A stretch of DNA of 64,000 bases from Siphonodentalium dalli (taxonomy: Eukaryota; Mollusca; Scaphopoda; Gadilida; Siphonodentaliidae), in the NCBI GenBank assembly GCA_032622095.1, contig CP136061.1, positions 176,165,692-176,229,691 of the forward strand, given 5' to 3'. This document shows, piece by piece, positions 23,689 through 34,030 of the stretch (the stretch's first letter is position 1; each line of letters opens with the position of its first letter). Made by a program: the position numbers and the translations under genes. Under the pieces are notes generated by a model that did no database searches, had not been told where the DNA came from, and saw only the letters and a list, made by a program, of their open reading frames with translations.

Positions 23689-24135
23689 AATTTCAGAAGG
23701 ATCCTGAAACATGAGCCAAATAATGTTCAGGCAAACCATAACCTGTGTGTTGTTTTTGTGGAAAAAGGTGACCTGTTTACTGCCGAAAAATGTTTAGAAC
23801 ATTCTGCCAAACTGGCTCCTCATGAAGGGTATATCAAAGAACATCTCAATATTGTTCGTGCAAGGATAGCTCAGTACCAAAAAATGCAGGCAGACAATAG
23901 AAAACAAGTAGCTAAACAAGTCCAAAAATCTAAATCAGAAGAGTCAGTTAAGCAGAGATCTAACAAAAGACATGATCAAGAACCACAATCAGCTAACAAT
24001 CAACAAGACGGAGGCCAACCTGTAAAACAAGAAATAAATCCTGCAGATGAACATAACATTCCAGTTGGAGCTCCTGTTCCACATCTTGAAACTCTAGACA
24101 AAAATCCACCTGCTGCCCAGCAAGATAAAGTCTGA
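23689..24135 (+). CDS. TMTC3: TMTC3-like terminal coding exon (TPR and polar tail)
   Basis: Follows a polypyrimidine acceptor (TTGTTGTTGTATTTCAG) at phase 0 and runs 149 codons including the TGA stop at 24133-24135. Residues 1-60 complete the TPR begun in the upstream exon and add a further TPR: NLCVVFVEKGDLFTAEKCL, then LAPHEGYIKEHLNIVRARI. The remaining ~88 residues are a lysine/glutamine-rich disordered tail ending QQDKV. This matches the end of TMTC3 as I remember it, where a conserved LAPHE..I..HL.IV segment precedes a variable polar tail. The 3' UTR cannot be fixed; the first AATAAA downstream that I noticed is near 24998. A degraded HINE fragment begins about 50 bp after the stop. Confidence 0.8.
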   Translation, partial: NFRRILKHEPNNVQANHNLCVVFVEKGDLFTAEKCLEHSAKLAPHEGYIKEHLNIVRARIAQYQKMQADNRKQVAKQVQKSKSEESVKQRSNKRHDQEPQSANNQQDGGQPVKQEINPADEHNIPVGAPVPHLETLDKNPPAAQQDKV

Positions 24136-24180
24136 TATATATTTCTAACAAGTAAAAGTTACCATATATATATATATATA

Positions 24181-24400
24181 TGCCATTAATTCCAGCTAGC
24201 AGCCACTAGGATTTTACTCTTTGCATTCGGCACACCCTACAGGCTACATCCGATTGTCAACAAACTTCAATTGGATCTTCAGGATGACCTTCAGAAGGGA
24301 GCCATCAATTTTTTTCTGAAATTTGCTTAAAAACATTGCCGCAAGCAGCCATCTTGGATTTTACTCTTGGCATGACTAAATACTTCAGGATGCCCCTACC
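24181..24400 (+). mobile_element. Degraded HINE family I core-repeat fragment
   Basis: Two eroded copies of the core phrase AGCAGCC..ATCTTGGATTTTACTCTT..GCATGACTAAAT, more diverged than in copies A-D. It lies just downstream of the TMTC3-like stop codon and may be part of its 3' UTR. Confidence 0.6.
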
Positions 24401-25079
24401 GTGACCAATATCAAAGGGACACCTTGGTCAGCTGATCATAAATCAGGCTTCAGGCTTTAATACATAGAAGCCTATTTTATGTGCATTTTGTTAACTTCAT
24501 AAACAGTATGAATGTTCTGAAATCAAACATTATAAATGCATGTGTGGGCACCAAATTTCCTTGATTTTGTGACAGTTATGGACTTTCAATTATATTTTAA
24601 TGGATTTTATTAGCACCAATTAAGAAAATGAATTGTAAAAGTTCAAAGTAAGGGGGTTCAGCCATTTAGGGCATATTAGACTTCCTAGCGTTCTAAGAAG
24701 GATCGTAATATACATAATTTGTGAATGAGACAATAATTGCACACCCATTGTTTTGTTTTTGCAAAATAGAGTAAAATACAGAAGTTTCAAAATGTTCATT
24801 AAAAAAATATATCTTGTCCTTGAACAGTAGAGACCGAAGACGTTGATAATGTCCTTGTCCTTGGATAATGCCAACTCTGACAGATCGATTATTAATATTT
24901 TGAAGTTTTGGCTGCATGAATCAATATAGTTTCTTTAATTAAATGCAAAACAACCTAAATTTTTAGTACACTACAAACAACAGTCTTCTGGGTGTGCAAT
25001 AAATATAGAACGACACAGTGGTGTGAACATGTAGATGCTATTGCACTTGTTTTTCTTGTCACAAGGTACAACTGGAAGT
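24401..25079. other. Downstream flank of the TMTC3-like gene
   Basis: No gene recognised. The two overlapping minus-strand frames at 24620-24917 (74 and 84 codons) have no domain. An AATAAA near 24998 could serve the TMTC3-like transcript. Confidence 0.35.
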
Positions 25080-25815
25080 TTTTTTCAATTACAATTACAA
25101 TTCCCATTACACCTATTTCACAATGTAATTAATTACAATTACAATTACTTTGAAATGTAATTCAATTACAATTACAATTACATTTCAGCACATAATTGAT
25201 GTAGGAATACTTTTTATTTATATAAACTTTATTTGATAACAAAACATAAATTTAATACAAGCAAGATGAAATACATGGTGAAGCACACTTGGTACAGAGC
25301 AGCCAATGTACTGAGTCCAGTATAGGTGTTCGTAGAACTGAGCGAATCATGATTTATAGCTGGCAATTCTAGCGTGTTGCATTGGCAGCTTGTAGTCGGG
25401 GTTGATCTTCTAAAAATTGGAATGATATCAGACATTTATGAACTTTGCTAACTATATTCAATGCTTTGGCATTCTTGACCGATGTTTTTGCATACTGATA
25501 GATCCTAGTATGTTGTTGATCACTTGCTGATGGTGCTTGTGTGACTGTTGATTCATAGACATCTTGATGCTTTCGCTATAAAATGAAAATAATAGAGTAT
25601 TTTAGTTACACACATGTATCCATCATTTAATTATTAAGGGAATAAGACTATCTCAGTAAGTAAGTCCTAATCTTAATTAGCCTTTGTGGTCACCAGCTTA
25701 TTTGTAACACAATGCCTCCACTAGACAGTGCTAATTGGGGGATTACTGAGGCAGATAGTTGTCCCCACTTTGTCATTCAGTTGCAAATTAGTTGCAAATA
25801 AAGGATATATATATA

Positions 25816-25915
25816 CCAAATCAAATCAAATCAAAATCAAATTGTTTATTCACATAAACCACAATTGTGGTACAAATGGTGAAAAAGAATTACAAAAATA
25901 AATTAAATTACCAAT
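25816..25915 (-). mobile_element. LINE 3' tail (minus strand), truncated
   Basis: On the minus strand the segment ends TTTATGTGAATAAACAATTT followed by repeated GATTT words, the usual look of a 5'-truncated LINE copy with a short tandem 3' tail. No reverse transcriptase remains. Confidence 0.4.
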
Positions 25916-25984
25916 ACCACCATATGACTGAAGTTATATGTCAATGGAATTAAACAAAACTAATACATAGAAATGGAAACTTAC

Positions 25985-26121
25985 CTTCAGATGTGTCACA
26001 AAATTGGAGGTAACTTTTTTGGAACTGGATATTGTAGTTGGGCAAAGTTTGCACTTCGCTTTCATAGGACACGATGTGTCTTTCTGCAAATTAAAATGCT
26101 GCCAGATTTTTTTGTAGACAT
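25985..26121 (-). pseudogene. hAT transposase BED-finger exon, frameshifted start
   Basis: Read on the minus strand this gives IWQHFNLQKDTSCPMKAKCK, then LCPTT, then KKVTSNFVTHLK, directly followed by a GTAAGT donor. W..HF, C..C, TSNF and HLK are hallmarks of the BED zinc finger at the N-terminus of hAT transposases (and of host ZBED genes derived from them). An ATG (26119-26121 on the minus strand) lies just upstream but is out of frame across a run of seven or more A residues, so the copy is broken unless that run is miscounted. The rest of the transposase was not found. Confidence 0.65.
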
Positions 26122-27119
26122 GTTGATAGCATTAGCAATTGTTGGTATGAATTTCTACCATAGCATATATACCATAACAGATGGAGATAATGAAACATTA
26201 TCATAAGAGTAATATATTATAGTGATCTATTGTCTATTATTTGAAGTTGGTTTCTCATTGTATTTATCAAAACAAGCCTTCTACATCAAAGGTTAACCAA
26301 TGCTTAAGCAAACAAACAGGAGGTGCCAACAGAATTCACCATTGAGACACAGTGGATAAAAACTCAGTGTTGTGACAACATAGTGATAGCCAGTCACCAG
26401 TCTTACACTTTGAAATTTTGGGAAAAAACCATTTGAAGAAACCATTGGATGAATCATGAAAGAGAACTTTGAGAAGAAACAAGTACCTGTGATTTTGAAG
26501 TAATTGAAATTAAACCCTAATTACAATTACAATTACATACTAACCAATTACAATTGCAATTACATGTAATTGATAATAAACTCAATTACCAATTACATGC
26601 AATTACTTGAAAAAATGTAATTAATTACAATCAATTACAATTACAAATTACAATTACCCCATCCCAGTCTGGAACCCACGTTTTTCATTGTACCATCGCG
26701 TCACAACAAACTTGTGTAATAACGTTATTAACCTGTTCGCACAATTATGTGTCAATCTATATGTATTACATGATATAATTGGCTGAAAACTTTCTACATT
26801 TAATACTGAAATAATACATTCTAACACATTCCAATAACATAACCACCGACACATACGTTACAAAGTATGTGATGAAAAAAATTAAATCTGTGTGCTGATT
26901 GTCAAAAACGAAGGAAATGTGGTATATTTTGATGTGAGGCCCTTAACATGTGTTATGATTTAGTGAGAATAAGGAATAAATGTGAATATGGCCTCCCATA
27001 TATCTCATCAATTTATATATTATTTAATGAGGGAATGCTTTGTATATTTTGGGTAACATATTTTGTTTATATTCTTCTATGTTTTATATATTGTTAAATA
27101 TTTATGAGAATGAATTTTT

Positions 27120-27180
27120 TTGTTTACCCATACCATAGTATAGTAAACATAGAGCCAACGACCGGATTGACCACTCGTAG
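27120..27180 (+). mobile_element. HINE family II 5'-end fragment
   Basis: Repeats the first ~60 bp of the element at 13941: TGTTTACCCATACCATAGTA, TAGTAAACAT, then CGGATTGACCACTCGT. It stops before any core repeat. Confidence 0.7.
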
Positions 27181-27521
27181 ATTGAATTCATTGCTCAATT
27201 TAACAAATAAATAAATAAATAACAAAAAAAATAAAATATTTTTTGTTTAAATAATTAAAAAAAAACTATTTTAAAGTTACAAAAATTAAAAAAACTAACA
27301 CCATTATAACTCTGTCAAGGGTACCCCGAGTTACCACACCAAATTTGGTTTAAATCGGTCCAAAATCTTGTGTTATGTACTGGTAAATCTGTTTGGAGCG
27401 CCTTGAACCCAATTCAACAATTCCATTCCATGCCTTTGGACTACTTAGCTATTGATAAGGCTATATTATTTTCTGATGTCTCTTATGCCAATGTGCTGAT
27501 AAAGAAAGCTATGGTATCTAA

Positions 27522-28697
27522 CAGGGTTGGGGCGATTACATGCCAATGTAATCAATTACGATTACAATTACTTTTGATTTACATGATTATGATTACGACT
27601 ACTGATTACATTTTTCCAATGTAATCGATTGTGATTGCAATTACTTTAGCAAATGTAATCAATTACTTTTCGATTACATCTGATTACAATTGTTAGTTTC
27701 CAACCATTTTGATCGCATAGGAATAAATAATGAAAATAAATCAAATTAAAATATAAAATTTGATTGAATAAAAACATCACTACAGAACATGGAAACAAGA
27801 AACGACTGAAACAATAGAAAGAAGCAAGCAATAAACACATAAACTTTTTACATTTACGTGTATTGGTGAGGTTTCATCATGAAGTTGTGGCGCACCAACT
27901 TATTGGGAATATATTATGTTTTATGTGTATTTATTTATGTACATACATGTTTAATATATTTTTAATTGTCTTACATGCATTGCAACTAACGCATAATATT
28001 TATGAAAATATCATTGGAAACAATTATAAATTATTTGCATGTTCGGTTAGATTCAATACGCAACATAATGAAAATAACACTAAAGTTTATTTGTTCATCA
28101 TCCATTGATATCTTGATGAGGATTAAATGAGGCTTAACTTCTTGAGTGCGGTAAATGACAAACCAGCTAATTAGGTCTACCAATGTACATCACACCTGCT
28201 TTGTTGAGTTAATTAACCCGATTGTACCCATGTGACTCTACAGCCATTGTCTGCAGCAGTCCAAATAATATTTAATCCTAATTGAAGTTGGCTAGCATTT
28301 CATTATCTGCATCACAAGTTCATTGCCATGCATGCTGAATTCAATTTTTCAGCAATTGTCTGTTGATATATGTGTCCACTACCAGAATGTACACAGTGTA
28401 CCACTAACATAACACATGAAAAAATTGTACTAACTTTCTGATATGTTGTTTGTATCTGCACACTCCACAGTACTACAGTGAGACTACGAGTCTCCAATAG
28501 CCATCCATATGGATATTTTAGTAAAAGTAATCAAAAAGTAATCAAAATGTAATCATGATTACAGGTATATTGGAAAGTAATCGATTACAATTACTTGTAA
28601 TAAAACAATGCCATGATTACTGATTACAGGTGATTACTCCAGATTTTGTAATTGATTACTTTGATTACGATTACTGATTACGATTACCCCAACCCTG
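27522..28697. mobile_element. hAT-type non-autonomous element with 8-bp target duplication
   Basis: Begins CAGGGTTGGGGCGATTAC and ends GATTACCCCAACCCTG, with perfect flanking copies of GTATCTAA (27514-27521 and 28698-28705). A CAGGG terminus plus an 8-bp duplication is diagnostic of the hAT superfamily. Both ends hold arrays of GATTAC/GTAATC words (about 27535-27690 and 28525-28690). The 1176-bp interior has no transposase frame, so it depends on an autonomous relative. Confidence 0.85.
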
Positions 28698-28829
28698 GTA
28701 TCTAATTTTTAAAAAAGTTTCAACAATAGACATCACATGATATTAACAGTAGACAAGTACATCTGTGCTGCATTACACAGCTGAGTATATCACTCTACAG
28801 ATGGTCTGAGGTCATTATGAATGTTATTG

Positions 28830-29533
28830 TCCCCCGAAAAATTTATTTTTGGGGGGCTATAGAAACGGGCTTCGTCTAGCCGTTCGTCCGTCCGTCCGTC
28901 ACACTTTTGAGTACCTTCGTGGTGTAATCATATCCTCCTACAGATTTCAGCCCAGAGATTTGAAACTTCCGAATATTGTTGCCCATATATTGAAGATGTG
29001 CAACATGTATATAGATGATGGAAAAAAAAAATTGACGGAGTTATTAACCCTTTTCGACTTAGAAAATGTCAACATTTTTTATAATTTTCTGTATGAGGGT
29101 ACCTTCATGGTGTAATCAACTCCTCCTACAGTTTTCATCCTAGAGATTTGTAACTTCAGAATATTGTTGCCCATATATTGAAGATGTGCAACATGTATAT
29201 AGATGACGGAAAAATAATTTTTTTGACGGAGTTATTAACCCTTTTCGACTTAGAAAATTTCAACATTTTTTCTAATTTTCTGTATGAGGGTACCTTCGTG
29301 GTGTAATCAACTCCTCCTACAGTTTTTATCATAGATATTTGAAACTTCAGAGTATTGTTACCCACATATTGGAGATGTGCAACATGTATATAGATGACGG
29401 AAAAATTATTTTTTTACAGAGTTATTTACCCTTTTTAACTTAGAAAATTTCAACATTTTTTTTTAATTTCTTCAACAAAGCGGCATCGACTTACCACGTT
29501 TTCGGGTGACACTGTGGTCTGCTGACCTTTTAT
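28830..29533 (+). mobile_element. HINE-like element, family III copy 1
   Basis: The 5' palindrome (28830-28857) begins GTCCCCCGAAAAA and is followed by CTATAG and CGTCCGTCCGTCCGTC. Three core units of about 187 bp (near 28914, 29102, 29289) contain GGTGTAATCAACTCCTCCTA and GAGTTATTAACCC..GACTTAGAAAAT. The 3' end has the inverted word TTTTCGGGTGAC (29499-29510), then the hairpin GGTCTGCTGACC (29516-29527) and TTTTATT. Non-coding. Confidence 0.75.
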
Positions 29534-30840
29534 TGGTTTAATAGAGATGCCAGCATCAATATAAACTGCATATAATTGATATTAATGGGTCACCAGTGAA
29601 GTGTCTTTATCTTGATGGTGTTTTTGGTAGAATTTGATAAATTATCATTGTAAACTTAAATTGGACTCTCTTAACCCAAGTATTCCATGTCCAGGTCACC
29701 TTTTTCACATTTAACCCAAGGCTGTGGTGGTGCAGCATTACATATCCTGTACCAGTGAATTCTCTTATTAGACTGGGAGCTAATAAGGGTACCCTTGCAA
29801 GTTGAAAATATGACATTTTTTCACAGATATCTTCTAGATCAGTTCAGGCTGTTTGGAACTGGTTGAGTAATATGGCTTTATTTTGTATGTTGTATATTAA
29901 CTAATCATTGGAGCAAATAAATATGCAATTATTGGGGTCCTGGTCCCTTCCGATCCCTCAAAAAATCAATTTTACAGAACGCGGTAGAAAATTTCAACAA
30001 AAATCACAATTGGGATTCTAGTCATATTTCAACAACAAATGAACAGAACTTTGTAATTTAAATGAGGCATATCATTACCTATGAATATTCCAACTCACTG
30101 GAACCAAAATTCTTACTTTGGCCCAAAATGGCCACCAAAATATGGAAATTGGTGAATATTGCCCCAGCGTGTCCTGCAATCGCTTACAAGTTGTGGTTGA
30201 TGTATAAAATTGGCTATTCTGCGTTTTATACATTGAATACTAACATGTCTGATGCACCATGGTTAATTGCTACTATTGTCACCACTGACATCACCAAAAA
30301 TAGTGGACTTTTCTCTAAAAAACTTGACATAAATATCGGCAAAAATTCACTTTTCAGGTTTGGACCATTTTTTCGAGTAAAATGTAACTATCTTTGGATT
30401 AAAAGGTGTTTATTGTTTTGGTCTATCTTAAACGTGTCACACTACGGTGTTTATAGACCAAATTGCTCAAGATGGCTTCCAAAATGGCAAACAAATTTGT
30501 AAAAAGTAAATTTTTTACATATATCCCGAACATTATTCTCTGCGTTATCCGAAAAGGTAGCAAATTGTGACTCACTTGGTTATTATATGTGTCAGTTATT
30601 AACTGACAACTACATGTTCTATTCTGGTTGTTTCAGTTCCGTATGGGGCATGACAAATTCATTTTAAAGTGTGGAATTTTGCGGAGAACCTCTTTTGTGA
30701 TTCTGGCCACATTATTGAAAGAAAATGGGTAGAACTTTGTGACGGAACTGATATGAACCATAATCTGTGGCAATTCTGGTCCATTATGATAAAAAATATC
30801 AACTGGATACAGGATGGATGCCAAGATGGTAGCCAAGGAG
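29534..30840. other. Unassigned intergenic DNA
   Basis: Contains phrases such as CAAGATGGCTTCCAAAATGG and CAGGATGGATGCCAAGATGG that look like old repeat units. A 146-codon frame (30062-30502) has no domain or repeat-independent support. No gene is claimed. Confidence 0.4.
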
Positions 30841-32600
30841 TTACTCTATGATCATAGGTGAAGTGAATAGGCATACAGAGAGTTATTGTATGTCATGAAT
30901 GATGTGAATAGGTATACAAGGAGTGACTATATGGTTATGAGTGGATTGCCCATGGTAATATGTATAGGTATACAGGGAGAGGTCATGGTCAGGTGTGAGG
31001 TGAATTGGTATGCATGGAGTGACTATGGTATATGGTTGTATGTATCCAGTACAGGTGGACGTATTATCATTGGTGGGTGTATAGGATTAGCTGTATGATC
31101 ATGGATGGCATGTATACAGTGAGTTGCTGAATTGTCTTGTTTGAGGTGTATATGCAAGTATGGAAGGTATGAGTGGTCATGTGTGTGGGTTTTTTTGTAT
31201 ATCTGGAAGGGCTGAATGGCCATTGGTGAGGTGTATATGTATACCTGGAGTGACTCTATGGTCTATGGTGGGCTGCATATGTATATATCGAGTGGTTATA
31301 TGACTATGTGTGTCGAATAGGTAGTATCTGTATGGTCAATGTTAGATGAGTACATGTATGTATACAAGGAGTGACTGTATGATCATACATGTAATGCATA
31401 TCTATACAGGGAGTGACTAAATGGTCTTGTGTCAGGTGTATGAGTATACCTGGTGTTCCTGCTTGGTGACTCGTGGCGGTATAGTCATGTTTAGGTTATA
31501 CGGGTATACACACATGTTGCTATATGGTCATGGGTGATGGGTATGTGTATATAGTGAGTGGCTATATGGCCATGGATGAGGTGCATATGCATACATGGAG
31601 TAACTATACTGACATGGCTGGGGTGTATTTGTATATCTTGAGTGGCTATTCGGCTATGGTGTGACAAATAGGGATACAGGGAGTGACATGGCCAAATGGT
31701 GAGGTGATTATGTATACAAGGATTGACCATGGTCATGTATGAATGTTTTGAATAAGTACAGTGTACCTGGTGTTCCTGCTTGGTGACTCGTGGCGGTATA
31801 GTCATGTTTAGGTTATACGGGTATACACACATGTTGCTATATGGTCATGGGTGATGGGTATGTGTATATAGTGAGTGGCTATATGGCCATGGATGAGGTG
31901 CATATGCATACATGGAGTAACTATACTGACATGGCTGGGGTGTATTTGTATATCTTGAGTGGCTATTCGGCTATGGTGTGACAAATAGGGATACAGGGAG
32001 TGGCATGGCCAAATGGTGAGGTGATTATGTATACAAGGATTGACCATGGTCATGTATGAATGTTTTGAATAAGTACAGTGTACCTGGTGTTCCTGCTTGG
32101 TGACTCGTGGCGGTATAGTCATGTTTAGGTTATACGTGTATACACACATGTTGCTATATGGTCATGGGTGATGGGTATGTGTATATAGCGAGTGGCTATA
32201 TGGCCATGGATGAGGTGCATATGCATACATGGAGTAACTATACTGACATGGCTGGGGTGTATTTGTATATCTTGAGTGGCTATTCGGCTATGGTGTGACA
32301 AATAGGGATACAGGGAGTGACATGGCCAAATGGTGAGGTGATTATGTATACAAGGATTGACCATGGTCATGTATGAATGTTTTGAATAAGTACACACAGG
32401 CTGACTATATGGCAATAGGTCAGGTGAAGTAGTATGCCGGGTGCAGTGATGGGTGAGGGTATGTGTATGAATCGAGTTGCTATATGGCCATTGGTGAGGT
32501 GCATATGTATACCTGGAGTGACTCTATGGTCATCGTTGTGGTGTTGATGTATATATTGAATGTCCATTTGACCATATGTGTGTGGAGAATAGGTATACTG
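30840..32600. repeat. Degenerate minisatellite field (GGAGTGACTATATGG type)
   Basis: Irregular units of roughly 55-65 bp built from the phrases GGTGAGGTG, TATGTATAC, ATGGAGTGACTATATGG and TCATGGGTGA. From 31448 the units form a 317-bp higher-order repeat. The complementary strand is open for 96-113 codons in each higher-order copy, purely as a result of the repetition. Confidence 0.8.
31448..32396. repeat. 317-bp higher-order repeat, three near-identical copies
   Basis: ACCTGGTGTTCCTGCTTGGT occurs at 31448, 31765 and 32082, an exact 317-bp period. I see only a handful of base differences between copies (for example ATAGTGAGTG versus ATAGCGAGTG, and GAGTGACATG versus GAGTGGCATG), so the amplification is recent. 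Confidence 0.85.
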
Positions 32601-32602
32601 GG

Positions 32603-32740
32603 GATAGGATAGGATAGGATATTTTATTTCAATACTGATATACACATAATAATTCATAATACATTTTACAAATATTGTATTTTATATTCGAGGGGGTGGC
32701 ATAGTCAGGCTAGACTGTCTTACTGCCACTGGGGATGGCC
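32603..32740 (-). mobile_element. Probable LINE 3' tail (minus strand)
   Basis: On the minus strand it ends ..GTGTATATCAGTATTGAAAT followed by AAAATATCCTATCCTATCC, a unique 3' UTR-like piece with a short tandem tail, dropped into the minisatellite field. The inner limit is approximate. No reverse transcriptase is present. Confidence 0.35.
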
Positions 32741-33044
32741 AATGGTGAGGTGAATGGGTATACAAGGAGTGACTATATGCACTGGGGGTAAGCTGCTCCA
32801 TGGGAAGCGGTTCGCTTGTGATAAAAGCTCCAGTGCGCATGCGCGAAACTCCAATGCACATCCGGTCAGAAGAAGTTATTTTATTTACAACATTCAAAGA
32901 ACACTGATTGAAGGTAAGGAATAGAAAAGAATTTCCACTGCTGCTCCCTTCTACGATAACATTTATAACAAAATCAGGGACGTTTTGTCACATCTGTATG
33001 GAGGGTTATTAGGGTCACATTCCTAACTTCACAGTTTTACTCTA

Positions 33045-33340
33045 ACTCAATATTTTAATTCTTACTTAAAATTTTAATTCTAACTTAACATTTTAATTCT
33101 TATATTTTAATTCTAACTTTACATTTTAATTCTTATATTTTAATTCTATTTACATTCTATTTACATTCTGTTTACATTCTGTTTACATTCTATTTACATT
33201 CTATTTACATTCTATTTACATTCTATGTTCATTCTATGTTCATTCTATGTTCATTCTAACTTAACATTTTAATTCTTATATTTTAATTCTAACTTAATAG
33301 TTTTATTTTAATATTTTAAATCTACTACAAAAAGGTCTAA
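33045..33340. repeat. AT-rich minisatellite of the left foldback arm
   Basis: Units of 14-17 bp (ATTTTAATTCTAACTTA, ATTTTAATTCTTAT) and an inner run of 11-bp CTATTTACATT units. Mirrored at 38750-39245 and 39375-39665 and present again at 35085-35400 near the axis. Confidence 0.85.
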
Positions 33341-33849
33341 TGTTGGAATTAAAATATTATATTTAAAAAGTTGAAATTGAAATGAGCATAAAACTGATCT
33401 CAGAATTGAAAGGCAAAAATTAAAACAGACATAAAATGGATTCTAGAAGTTGTAATTGTGACCGTAATAACACGCCTGCACTTCTGTAACAATTGTAACG
33501 AAAGGGGGTCGCTGCGATCGGACGGAGGGACATGGCAAAAAGCGAGATGGGATGGAATATGGAATAGAACGACAATCTGCGGAACATAATTTCAAATTGC
33601 GTTTAACGTAACGGCCGTTATGTCGAGGAATACAGCACGTAGAGGGCTCCTTTTTGTGACTAACGAAAGGCCCACATTCGCACTATCCACACATATTAAC
33701 CCCGCCACTGATCGGACAGCAGAAGTTGCATTATTTGGTCGACAACTGACCTAACATGAAATTGTCGAAATCAAGGCCGTGGGACAGCTGTAGAAATGCG
33801 TTTTTACAGCGATAAAGATATGCACACAAGCAGACTTGGTATTAAAATG

Positions 33850-34030
33850 AAGTTATATGAGAACCTCCCCCGTATGACTGGAGGATATATGAGAACCTCC
33901 CGTGCAGATGACTATGAGAACCTCCACCTCGTATGAACGGCGGATAATATGTTCATATGAGAACCTCCCCTGTGTATGACCGGCAGATAATATGTTCATA
34001 TGAGAACCTCCACCGCGTATGACCGGCGGA
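33850..34030. repeat. 40-bp GAGAACCTCC minisatellite
   Basis: Four to five units with TATGAGAACCTCC, CGTATGACCGGCGG and ATAATATGTTCA. Inverted counterparts are at 37205-37275 and 38020-38180. Confidence 0.75.

Larger units (their letters stand above)
25080..26665 (-). mobile_element. hAT-like element relic with AATTAC-rich ends
   Basis: Both edges (25080-25195 and 26510-26662) are arrays of AATTACAATTAC words, and the right edge ends ATTACCCCATCCCAG, resembling an inverted hAT CA-G-rich terminus. CTGGAA stands just outside on both sides (25071-25076 and 26671-26676), a possible remnant of the target duplication. Between them is a BED-finger exon on the minus strand and a LINE tail. The left terminus is not well preserved. 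Confidence 0.5.

Noticed and set aside
30062-30502. 146-codon frame
   Set aside because: AT-rich with no domain, no homologous region and repeat-like words; insufficient support.
31491-32415. Three minus-strand frames of 96-113 codons with almost identical sequence
   Set aside because: Produced by the 317-bp higher-order repeat; no start or codon signal and surrounding diverged units are not open.
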